Positions 43,803-52,200 of a stretch of 64,000 nucleotides of DNA are shown here, piece after piece. The notes beneath the pieces are model-generated. The model did not search any database and had not been told where the DNA came from. It worked only from the letters and a program-made list of their open reading frames with translations. This DNA comes from an uncultured Kiritimatiellota bacterium. Its GTDB lineage: Bacteria; Verrucomicrobiota; Kiritimatiellia; RFP12; DVOR01. The first letter of the stretch is position 1. Every line of letters begins with the position of its first letter. The stretch lies in NCBI GenBank assembly GCA_944391055.1, contig CALXSF010000004.1:1-64000 (forward strand). The letters run 5' to 3'. Both the position numbers and the translations under genes were made by a program.

Positions 43803-44507
43803 TTAGAGCTGTGTAGGGTGAAGGCCTGTCACTGGGGGCGTGGAACTGAGGCCCAAAGTCGGCTTGGCCTCCCCTGAACGCGTTGGGCTCAGCCCGGCGG
43901 CGGGTTTGGCGTTCGCGCTCTCGGCCACGGCGGACTTGCGCGCCCCGCCTTTGGAGGATTTCGGGGCCAACAATGCCGAAAGATCGCGTCCGACAAGTTT
44001 GGGAGCCTGCTCAACGGAGGTTTTCTCCGCGCACATCTCAATGACGCGCTCGATCATCTCCACCCCCAACTCACGGTGGGCGTTTTCGCGCCCGCGGAAC
44101 TTGAGGGAGATTTTAACCTTGTTGCCCTGCTCGATGAAACCAAGGATTTCCTTGACCTTGCGGGTAAGATCGCCGACATCGGTCCCGGAATGGAACTTAA
44201 TCTCCTTGACCTGAGTGGCCTTGGCGTTCTTACGGGCCTGTTTCTGACGAATGCTTTCCTCGTACCGAAACTTCCCGTAATCCATGATTTTGCAGAGGGG
44301 CGGCTGGGCGGTGGGGGTGATCTCCACCAAATCCAAGCCTGCCGAATCGGCAAGCGCCTGTGCCTTGCGGGTGGGCATCACACCGAGCATTTTCCCGGTG
44401 GCGTCAACCACACGCACCTCAGGCACGCGAATTTTGAAGTTTGTGCGGATGAACGACGCGTTCTTGCGGCTGTTCTGGTCTTGCCGGGGTTTGGGGATAA
44501 GTGCCAA
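43803..44507 (-). CDS. infC: Translation initiation factor IF-3 with C-terminal extension
   Basis: IF-3 (234 residues) binds the 30S subunit and checks start codons. The N-domain has IRVPEVRVVDATGKMLGVM, LVEITPTAQPPLCKIMDYGKFRYE; the C-domain has VKEIKFHSGTDVGDLTRKV and KVKISLKFRGRENAHRELG. The last about 55 residues are an extra Ala/Pro/Ser-rich tail. The start codon is TTG at 44507, with AAGGAG 8 nt upstream. A non-ATG start is the hallmark of infC autoregulation in E. coli (there AUU). It lies 26 nt after thrS, the classic thrS-infC order, but no rpmI or rplT follows. Confidence 0.94.
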   Translation of the reverse strand: MALIPKPRQDQNSRKNASFIRTNFKIRVPEVRVVDATGKMLGVMPTRKAQALADSAGLDLVEITPTAQPPLCKIMDYGKFRYEESIRQKQARKNAKATQVKEIKFHSGTDVGDLTRKVKEILGFIEQGNKVKISLKFRGRENAHRELGVEMIERVIEMCAEKTSVEQAPKLVGRDLSALLAPKSSKGGARKSAVAESANAKPAAGLSPTRSGEAKPTLGLSSTPPVTGLHPTQL

Positions 44508-44533
44508 GGCGGCAACTCCTTTTCGGTTTGTTC

Positions 44534-46276
44534 TCAGGGTTTTTCGGCGGTCTCTTCACGGACCAACGCGATGAAAGCTTCCGGTGTCATGGTTCCCAAG
44601 TCCCCGGCCTCGCGACTGCGCACCGCGACGACGCCGGCCTCTGCCTCACGGCCGCCGATGACAAGCATATACGGGATCTTGGACAAGGTGGCCCTGCGAA
44701 TCTTGGCGCCGATTTTGTCACCCGACCAATCGCCCTCGCAACGGAGTTCGGCCGCTTGCAGTTTGGCGAGGATCGCCTTAGCCGCAGGGAGCTGGGCGTC
44801 GGTGATGTTGAGCACTTTTGCTTGAACGGGGGCGAGCCATGTCGGGAAAGCGCCCGCATAATGCTCGATGAGAATGCCAAAAAAGCGTTCCAACGAGCCG
44901 AGCAGGGCACGATGCACCATATAGGGCTGATGTTCCTTGCCATCCTCCCCCGTGTACGTGAGGTGGAAACGCTCGGGAAGATTGAAATCGAACTGAATCG
45001 TGCCCAATTGCCATTCACGGCCCAAGGCATCTTTGATTTTCATGTCGATTTTGGGGCCGTAGAATGCGCCGCCGCCTTCGTCGACCTCATAGGCGAGGCC
45101 CTCCGCCTCCAACGCCTGGCGCAGGGAAGCCGTGGCCTGATTCCACTTTGCGGGATCGCCGACCGCCTTTTCCGGCTTGGTGGAAAGATAGGCAGAAATG
45201 TCGGTAAAGCCAAAACGCCGCAATATCTTGAGGCAAAAACGCACGGTGAAGCGGATTTCGTCCTCGATGGTTTCGGGCGCGCAGAAAATGTGCGCGTCGT
45301 CTTGCGTGAATCCGCGAACCCGGAAAAGGCCGTGGCGCACGCCATCCTTCTCGTACCGATAAACCGTCCCCAACTCCGCCCACCGCAAAGGCAAATCGCG
45401 ATAACTGTATTTCTTGAAAAGGTAAGCCTGAATATGGAAAGGACAATTCATCGGCTTGACATAATAGGTTTCGTGCGAGACCCTGTCGCCGTCCCCCTCC
45501 GTTACATCCATCGCCGGGAACATGCTGTCTTTATAGAACCCCAAGTGCCCGGATGTCTCCCACAGGTTCGACCGTCCGATATGGGGCGTAAACAACATCT
45601 CGTAACCGTGGCGAAAATGTTCCCGCCGCCAATAATCCTCGATGGCCACCCGGATGCGCGCCCCCTTCGGCAGCCAATGCGCCAACCCCGGCCCAACACT
45701 TTCGGTGATCGTAAAGAGCTCAAGCTCCTTGCCGAGTTTGCGATGGTCGCGCCGTTTGGCCTCCTCGATACGTTGCACGATCGCATCCAATTCCTTCTGC
45801 GAAGAGGCCGCGATGCCATAAAGGCGCTGAAGCATTTTGTTATGCTCGTCCCCACGATAATAACTGCCAGCCACGCTCACCAATTTCACCGCCCCCACGC
45901 AGCCGCTGTGCGGCACATGCGGCCCCCGGCACAAATCCACGTAGTCGCCGGTTCTGTAGATGGAGATTGGCTCCCCCTCCGGGATGTCCGCCAAACGCTC
46001 CAACTTATAAGGCTGGTCCTTGAAAAGCTCCTGCGCCTCCTCCCGCGTCAACTCTTCACGCACGAAAGGCAGCTTCGCCCCGATCAGTTTGCGAACGGCC
46101 TTCTCGATCGCCGGGAAATCCTCCGCGCTCAGACGGTGATCCAAGTCAAAATCATAATAAAAACCATCGTCGGTCGCCGGCCCAATATCAATCTTTACAT
46201 CGTCAAACAACGAACACACCGCAGACGCCACCAAATGCGCCGCGCTATGTCGGATTTCCTCAATCGTCACACTCAT
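44534..46276 (-). CDS. thrS: Threonyl-tRNA synthetase lacking the TGS domain
   Basis: ThrRS (580 residues) charges tRNA-Thr. The protein begins at the editing domain (MSVTIEEIRHSAAHLVASAV and GFYYDFDLDHRLSAEDFPAIE), so the N-terminal TGS domain of about 60 residues found in E. coli ThrRS is absent. The class II core is intact: motif 1 near TPHIGRSNLWETSGHL, zinc-site MNCPFHIQAYL, motif 2 in RYEKDGVRHGLFRVRGFTQDDAHIF and motif 3 in the PYMVHRALLGSLERFFGILIEHYAG region. The anticodon-binding domain ends with GVVAVRSREAGDLGTM. I chose the ATG at 46276 because AAGGAG and a strong promoter precede it. It is cotranscribed with infC. Confidence 0.95.
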   Translation of the reverse strand: MSVTIEEIRHSAAHLVASAVCSLFDDVKIDIGPATDDGFYYDFDLDHRLSAEDFPAIEKAVRKLIGAKLPFVREELTREEAQELFKDQPYKLERLADIPEGEPISIYRTGDYVDLCRGPHVPHSGCVGAVKLVSVAGSYYRGDEHNKMLQRLYGIAASSQKELDAIVQRIEEAKRRDHRKLGKELELFTITESVGPGLAHWLPKGARIRVAIEDYWRREHFRHGYEMLFTPHIGRSNLWETSGHLGFYKDSMFPAMDVTEGDGDRVSHETYYVKPMNCPFHIQAYLFKKYSYRDLPLRWAELGTVYRYEKDGVRHGLFRVRGFTQDDAHIFCAPETIEDEIRFTVRFCLKILRRFGFTDISAYLSTKPEKAVGDPAKWNQATASLRQALEAEGLAYEVDEGGGAFYGPKIDMKIKDALGREWQLGTIQFDFNLPERFHLTYTGEDGKEHQPYMVHRALLGSLERFFGILIEHYAGAFPTWLAPVQAKVLNITDAQLPAAKAILAKLQAAELRCEGDWSGDKIGAKIRRATLSKIPYMLVIGGREAEAGVVAVRSREAGDLGTMTPEAFIALVREETAEKP

Positions 46277-46281
46277 GTCTG

Positions 46282-46329
46282 CTCCTTGAAATCTCCCACT
46301 ATTATATCCGATTCCCTCACGCAACGCAA
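46282..46329 (-). promoter_or_regulatory. Promoter and Shine-Dalgarno of thrS-infC
   Basis: On the minus strand TTGCGT (46324-46329), a 17-nt spacer and TATAAT (46301-46306), then AAGGAG at 46282-46287 with 5 nt to the ATG. The leader is about 20 nt, too short for a T-box or the E. coli thrS operator. Confidence 0.7.
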
Positions 46330-46400
46330 AAGAATGAATCCTCCGCAATGCGATGGCACGTTGTAAGATTAGGCCGTGAATTTTCCAAGAGGAAGCGAAA

Positions 46401-46427
46401 GGCCCCTAGGCCCCCCCTAGGGGGGCC
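46401..46427 (-). terminator. GC palindrome at the end of the cassette array
   Basis: CCTAGG-centred runs of G and C form a strong imperfect hairpin just upstream of the thrS promoter. A short TTT follows on the minus strand. It may end transcription of the cassette array before thrS; this is weakly supported. Confidence 0.35.
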
Positions 46428-46482
46428 GGCCGCGAACCGGAACGAAAAAGGAGATATTTTAGACGAATGCGTATCAGTGATT

Positions 46483-46759
46483 CCCATTGCTGGGGAGAGT
46501 GCGGGGATACGATAGGCGAGGATTTCGTAGCGTTCGTCTCGCCGCTTCTCCAGGTCTTGGTCGGGGGACAGCATCGCTGGCGTCGCACTGAAGACCGGCG
46601 CTTGCCTCAGAATAAGGCGGCCAGCCGCGTTCGTGACGATGGCGTTGGCCTCTTGGGCGCTATAAAGGGGGACCACCTTCTCCTCCCCAGATGAGGCGTC
46701 GGAAACCCATTTCTCCGCAAACGCCCATCCGCCGTCAGCCGTTCCGAAGACGACGTTCA
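46483..46759 (-). repeat. Cassette repeat, copy 3
   Basis: About 277 bp nearly identical to 47973-48256 and 49464-49747, coding on the minus strand for the conserved GTADGGWAFAEKW to IPALSP segment. Confidence 0.9.
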
Positions 46760-46778
46760 TACCCTTTTATGGTGCATA

Positions 46779-47780
46779 TTACGGTTCAACATAACCATGG
46801 ACGTCTTTGAGTAGATTGTGCTCGGGGTCAAACTCAAGATTGGTGTCATTCTCCGTGGGATTCAAATAGAATGGAAGACGTATACGGGAACACCCGTGCC
46901 AAAAGTTGAAAATCGAGGCATGAGGCTGGTAAATCTTTCCATAATGTGCACCTACCAGACGCCCACTGCCATCAAATCGGGTACGAGTTCTAAAGACATA
47001 ACCCGTCCCTTCTGGGAATAGTTTCCTCTCCAATTTCTTTGTTTGCGAATTAATCCGCTCAGAGAATGTCATCTCTTTCTGATACATTTTGGCGGGTATC
47101 GCGTGATACGGAGCCTTATACCTAACAGAATCATACATTTTACGGGGTTCATAGTGAAACGCATAATATCCGGCATCTTTATCAGGGAATCGTATTCTTA
47201 GCGTTGAGCCAGTGTATTCGCGTCCATCTTTCCCATCCCACTCATGAATAATCTCAACATCGGCATGACTGCCTTTGCCATAAGGAGAAAGCCAGTCATT
47301 CTTTGTCATATCAAACCCAATCCATTCATTCCGCACTGGAATTGGGTTGTCATGCTGACGGCCATTGGCATACATTGGAATGGGATTCACGCGTTCCTTG
47401 AGTACGATTGTAAGTACGGGATTCCACGGTTGCCACTTCCCATCTTTTACGTTTTCAGAGGGTGAATCATAGTCATAGCGGAAAATTGTATTGTAATACT
47501 TATTGAATCCATTAGGGTTACGCACTGTCTTGTAAACAACATTACTAAAGATTGCACTGCCCATAACAGGACTAGAAAACGTAACATAGCCATTTTCATC
47601 TGGTTTTTTTCTTATGTCTGCTTTACCATTTTCAAACGAAGCCGTTATTTCTGTATCTGTTACAGGTTTTTCATTTTGGTTTACGACACGAAGCGTAATC
47701 TTCGCCTGTGGATGTTGTACCAACCATCCTGAAGTCATTATAACAGCGACATAGTAACAAACTACATTTAATAATTTCAT
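46779..47780 (-). CDS. Cassette partner protein B (exported)
   Basis: The protein has 333 residues with an N-terminal hydrophobic export signal (MKLLNVVCYYVAVIMTSGWLV). A carboxypeptidase-regulatory-like beta sandwich follows (AKITLRVVNQNEKPVTDTEI and DENGYVTFSSPVMG). The rest is of unknown fold, with WQPWNPVLTIVLKERVNPIPMYA and a conserved end (NPTENDTNLEFDPE, LLKDVHGYVEP). It is a clear paralogue of gene A: N-terminal and C-terminal motifs match, the middle differs strongly. Its start overlaps the stop of orphan cassette 2 by ATGA, so the two are translated together. GC content is far below the window average. An immunity, chaperone or accessory role for the adjacent hydrolase C-terminus is inference. 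Confidence 0.8.
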   Translation of the reverse strand: MKLLNVVCYYVAVIMTSGWLVQHPQAKITLRVVNQNEKPVTDTEITASFENGKADIRKKPDENGYVTFSSPVMGSAIFSNVVYKTVRNPNGFNKYYNTIFRYDYDSPSENVKDGKWQPWNPVLTIVLKERVNPIPMYANGRQHDNPIPVRNEWIGFDMTKNDWLSPYGKGSHADVEIIHEWDGKDGREYTGSTLRIRFPDKDAGYYAFHYEPRKMYDSVRYKAPYHAIPAKMYQKEMTFSERINSQTKKLERKLFPEGTGYVFRTRTRFDGSGRLVGAHYGKIYQPHASIFNFWHGCSRIRLPFYLNPTENDTNLEFDPEHNLLKDVHGYVEP

Positions 47781-48283
47781 AGGTCACCTTCAGGTTTTCT
47801 GCATTGAAAAATGATTCTTAATTGAACGAATGCGTTAAAAGTGTGGAGAAAAGACATGTTTTTAATGTCACTATGCAACCAACGATGCGCATACCCTCCT
47901 GAAGACCTTGGCCAGTTAGGTGTTATATCAAGCGACATCATCGTAAATTTATTAATATTTACATCACGTTCGCCCATTGCTGGGGAGAGTGCGGGGATAC
48001 GATAGGCGAGGATTTCGTAGCGTTCGTCACGTTGTTTTTCTGGGTCTGGGTCGGGAGACAACATCGTGGCCGTCGCACTGAAGACCGGCGCTTGCCTCAG
48101 AATAAGGCGATTAGCCGCGTTCGTGACGATGGCGTTGGCCTCTTGGGCGCTATAAAGGGGGACCACCTTCTCCTCCCCAGATGAGGCGTCGGAAACCCAT
48201 TTCTCCGCAAACGCCCATCCGCCGTCAGCCGTTCCGAAGACGACGTTCGTACCTTTTTCATGGAACCCATTATGGATCAACAT
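47777..48283 (-). CDS. Orphan hydrolase C-terminal cassette 2
   Basis: The frame encodes 168 residues if it starts at the ATG at 48283, which overlaps the end of gene A by 14 nt. Residues about 10-105 are nearly identical to the end of the large hydrolase. The last about 60 residues are a divergent but homologous tail (MSLDITPNWPRSSGG, then HRWLHSDIKNMSF), retaining the likely catalytic-His motif. There is no signal peptide and no serine nucleophile, so it cannot be an enzyme by itself. Its stop overlaps the start of gene B (ATGA). It looks like a spare C-terminus that could be joined to the full-length gene by recombination. It may or may not be translated. Confidence 0.7.
   Translation of the reverse strand: MLIHNGFHEKGTNVVFGTADGGWAFAEKWVSDASSGEEKVVPLYSAQEANAIVTNAANRLILRQAPVFSATATMLSPDPDPEKQRDERYEILAYRIPALSPAMGERDVNINKFTMMSLDITPNWPRSSGGYAHRWLHSDIKNMSFLHTFNAFVQLRIIFQCRKPEGDL
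47973..48256 (-). repeat. Cassette repeat, copy 2
   Basis: About 284 bp nearly identical to the copies at 46483-46759 and 49464-49747. The flank toward gene A's 3' end (to about 48360) is also shared with the gene B 3' end next to copy 3. Confidence 0.9.
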
Positions 48284-49262
48284 AACCACGAACATTTTTG
48301 AGGAGGTTGCGTTCGGGGTCAAACTCAAGATTGGTGTCATTCTCCGTAGGATTGAAATAATAGGATAACGTTATACTCATTCTTGGTTTTCCAGGAATAG
48401 GTTGAAGAAGTCGCCCATCAACTCCGTACAATTTCCCATATCGAGCAGATTTTAACCGTCCATTGTTATCAACCTTTGTTCGTGTTCTGAAAATGAGGCC
48501 TTTTGTTGAGTCGAATTCTGCGGAGACAACCCGATTGCTCGCCTCATCCTTTTTCTTGTAAAATGCAACGTGATGTCGATAGTCTGCATAAATGTCAGCA
48601 CGATATGGCGATTGCAACCCCGATGTTTTATCTCGCTCAAAGAGATACATTCCCGCATGAGGCTGACGGATTCGAAACTCTATTTGATAGCCCTCAAAGG
48701 ATTCTCCTTTTATCCCATTCCAAGCCCCCCTGACCTCTAAGTCACAAAAGCGTCCAGCGCCCCAAGGCGCGACCCAATCATTTTTCTCTAAGTCAAAGGC
48801 AAGCCATTGATTTAAAATGGGAAGTTCTACACGATTGCGCATTCCTGTCGCATACATCGGAATTGGATTAATATACTCTTTCAATGGCATTTCGACGATT
48901 GGATTCCACGGCTCCCATCTTCCTTCTTTTGCGTTTCTAGAGGGAGACAAGTAATCGCGACGTAAATACGTTGCATAATATTTATCTATTGCGGCAGGGT
49001 TGTGCACAGTCTTGTGAATAATATTGCCAAAGACAGCATCTCCAAGAACAGGGCTGGAATATGAAATGTACCCGTCTTTATTAGGTTTTTTTATTATATT
49101 TTGACGGCCTCCCCAAAAAGAAGCCGAAACCTCGACATCTGTCACAGGAATATTATTTTGATTGACAACATGAAGCGTAATCTTTGCAACCGGGGGTCGG
49201 GCAAAGCAACCGGTAGCCCAGAAAAAAAACACCTGCAACAATAACGCTATGGAATATTTCAT
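48270..49262 (-). CDS. Cassette partner protein A (probable lipoprotein)
   Basis: The protein has 330 residues and starts 11 nt after the large hydrolase stop. The signal MKYSIALLLQVFFFWATGC ends in a lipobox-like ATGC, so it is probably lipid-anchored, unlike gene B. It shares with B the sandwich domain (AKITLHVVNQNNIPVTDVEV, KDGYISYSSPVLGDAVFGN), EYINPIPMYATG, KSARYGKLYG and the end (FNPTENDTNLEFDPE, LLKNVRGYVDP). The central part, which would make any specific contact, is divergent. Position directly behind the full-length hydrolase makes it the current cognate partner (inference). No known family could be named with confidence. Confidence 0.8.
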   Translation of the reverse strand: MKYSIALLLQVFFFWATGCFARPPVAKITLHVVNQNNIPVTDVEVSASFWGGRQNIIKKPNKDGYISYSSPVLGDAVFGNIIHKTVHNPAAIDKYYATYLRRDYLSPSRNAKEGRWEPWNPIVEMPLKEYINPIPMYATGMRNRVELPILNQWLAFDLEKNDWVAPWGAGRFCDLEVRGAWNGIKGESFEGYQIEFRIRQPHAGMYLFERDKTSGLQSPYRADIYADYRHHVAFYKKKDEASNRVVSAEFDSTKGLIFRTRTKVDNNGRLKSARYGKLYGVDGRLLQPIPGKPRMSITLSYYFNPTENDTNLEFDPERNLLKNVRGYVDP

Positions 49263-49273
49263 AAAACCTCACT

Positions 49274-52200
49274 TTACTGTGAAATGAAAGAGGACAACTC
49301 AATGAACTCTTGCCACACGTAATAAAATGCCATATTCTTAATGTCGCTATGTAGCCATTTTCCCGAAAGCGAACCACTCCTTCGCCCCCAATTCGTAGTT
49401 GAAGCATTCAACGGAGACATTGTCATTACCCCTTCTAAAGAATTTCTGAGAGTCCCAGTCCTTCCCATTACGGGGGAAAGTGCGGGGATACGATAGGCGA
49501 GGATTTCGTAGCGTTCGTCACGTTGTTTTTCTGGGTCTGGGTCGGGAGACAACATCGCGGCCGTCGCACTGAAGACCGGCGCTTGCCTCAGAATAAGGCG
49601 ATTAGCCGCGTTCGTGACGATGGCGTTGGCTTCTTGGGCGCTATAAAGGGGGACCACCTTCTCCTCCCCAGATGAGGCGTCGGACACCCATTTCTCCGCA
49701 AACGCCCATCCGCCGTCAGCCGTTCCGAAGACGACGTTCGTGCCTTTGAGGAACTCCTGTTTTTGCCATGCGTAACGACCAAACGATGTTTCGGGAACAA
49801 GGCTCGCCAAAAGGTCCCAAGGAGGCCATCCCTCGAATTGCCATCGCAGAACACCACGATATTGCGGCGGAAAGAGACCATCCTCAATATCGGTGCGAAG
49901 TTCGAAGACCTCATCTTCTTCCGAATAAAAGTTATAGAACTTCGTCGTCGGGGATTTTTGGGCGATGTCCTCGAAAAGTCCGGCCCATCTCATTTGGGAC
50001 TGTGGTTCGGAGGCAGAGAAGAGTTCGTTCCAGCGGGAGGCATAGGTGCGGGGGTCATAATCGCGCCAATCCTGGGGGACGAGAGTGGCTTGATTGGCCG
50101 TGGCGTCTTGCAGCGAGGCGTCGAAGGCCTCTGCGGGGATGGCGGCGTTGAGGAAAACATAATTGTCGGGCTTGAACCCATAAGAGCAAATCGCTTCCGA
50201 AACGACAATGTTTCCAAGGCTGTGGGCGATCACCGAGGTTTGCGAGGCTTGAGGCAGTTGTTTGGCGGCCGCGGCAAACGCTTTGGCGGTCTTGAAGGCG
50301 TTATAGACATTGAGATGGTAGTGCAACGCGGGAAGGCCAACAAGTTCGGAGAGCGCCTCGTCTCCGCGCCACGTGACGCCATAAAAGTTCATGTCAAGCC
50401 CGGATTGGTAAAGCCGTTTATACATCTCGGCGTGCCAGCCTCGGGCTGCATCCTCCGAGACATTGAAACCATGCAGGAAGAGCACGTTGGGGACGGAGGG
50501 GTTGTGCGCAAGCGTCGCCTCCGTCCGAGAGCCGGATTCGACACTGCGCAGATCGATGCGCCCATACATTTCTTCGACAGGAAGGACGTTGAGCGGAAGT
50601 TCGGTTTTCCACACGCACAGGTCATCGTGATAGAGGCCAAGCGTGAGGGGCGCGCTTGAACGGCGTATTCCTTCTGCAAGGATAACACCCTGATTCGGGT
50701 TGCCGCGGATGAGTTTCACAAACTTCTGTGGAAGCTCAAGTCCGTCATCCGTGACCGTATACGTGGAGGCATCAAGCAGCCGTTTGTCGAGATTGTCATC
50801 ACATCCCGCACAGTTTTCAGTGAGATACGCCCCACTCTGACCTCGCTCCAAGGACGTCCAGACAATTTTGATGGCGCTGTCGGCCTGACACAGTTTGATC
50901 GTAAGATCACCAGCCTCATACGCGGCCCTTATGTCCTCCCTGCTCCCCAAAAATCCCAAGAGCGCCTGCGCATCGACATGGATGGGAAAGAAATCCAAAA
51001 AGTCGCAGACCCCATCCACGGAACCGTTGCTCGCATCCACAAAAAGGGTGGCGGCCGGGATATCCTCATCCTTTTCCGAATAGTCTTTGTTCACGCTGTC
51101 ATCGTCGTCATTTATCCACAACCGGAACGGCAAACCATTGGTCGCCAAAAACACATCTTGTGCGTCAATCATGAGGTCTCGTTGATAATCCGGGACAAGC
51201 GCACTGGCGATGTCGGGGATATGCACGACCGCGCTCAAGCCGCCTGCGACATTCCCACCCTCGCTTTCCCTCATATGCGTGTGCCCACATAATAACCCAT
51301 CGTCGTTCTCCGCCCAAAAGCCTTCGCCAAAGACAAGCGTCGCCACGTCTTCCTTCCGCTCGGGACTGTAATTCGCATAGGTTTGCTGCGAAGGCTGCCC
51401 ATTCACTTGCGCACTCCAACAATACCATTCTTCATCTTCCCCCGCCTTTGTTTCCAGCCAATGCATGGTGACTTTATAGGAACATCCTTTGCGCAGTTGA
51501 AACACCGACTCCTCTTGAGAGCCTGGGGTTCGCATATGATGCTTCAGGAGTCGGCTGTCCGAAAGAGTCCCCTCCCCTTGTCCGAGTCCTTGGATGCGCA
51601 TCTCCCAAGCCGCGTAGTCCCCGGCAATCGAAAATGCCATTTGCACAAGTTCGGAATCCGGCAGCGGCTCGTAGTCCAAGGGGTCTGTCGGGTCGGTACC
51701 CTGCTCCGTCTCCTGCCAGTCCGAAACCCCATCATTGTCTGTGTCTGCGTCATGGGGGCTTGTCCCGTTGATGGACTCCTCCCAATTGCTCAGTCCATCG
51801 CTGTCAGGGTCTGCCTCCGTGACATCCGCGCCATCGGCCATGAGCGGCTCAAACCCATAATTGCTCTCCCATCCGTCAATGAGATGGTCGCCGTCCGAGT
51901 CGGGATGAAGGGGATTTGTCCCGCGCTCCACCTCGTCCCCATCGGGAAGACCGTCCTCATCACTGTCGGGATTGCCCGGATTGAGACCTTGCGCGACCTC
52001 CTGCTCGTTCGTGAGCCCATCCCCATCCCAATCCCCCGATGGGGATGCGGAAGGGTTGGAGGAACCGTTGTCCAAAGGAGGCAAGCCATAGCGGATCTCC
52101 AAGCCATCGGCCATCCCATCGCCATCGCTGTCGATGACATTGGGATCGGTATGATACATTCGGACTTCTTCTTTGTCCGTGAGGCCATCCCCATCGCCAT

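Larger units (their letters stand above)
46317..46760 (-). pseudogene. Third, decayed copy of the hydrolase C-terminal cassette
   Basis: The frame encodes 147 residues from an ATG at 46760. The ATG occupies the place of the ACG codon found in the other copies and may be accidental. Residues 1-92 are nearly identical to the C-terminal part of the large hydrolase (NVVFGTADGGWAFAEKW, YEILAYRIPALSPAMG). After that the sequence diverges and ends in a GC palindrome region without the WLHSDIK motif that closes the intact copies. No partner gene follows. It is the last remnant of the array, 18 nt after partner gene B. An in-frame stop just upstream prevents read-through from gene B. Confidence 0.75.

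Noticed and set aside
46279-46348. thrS leader checked for a T-box or tRNA-like operator
   Set aside because: The promoter leaves only about 20 nt of leader, too short for either.
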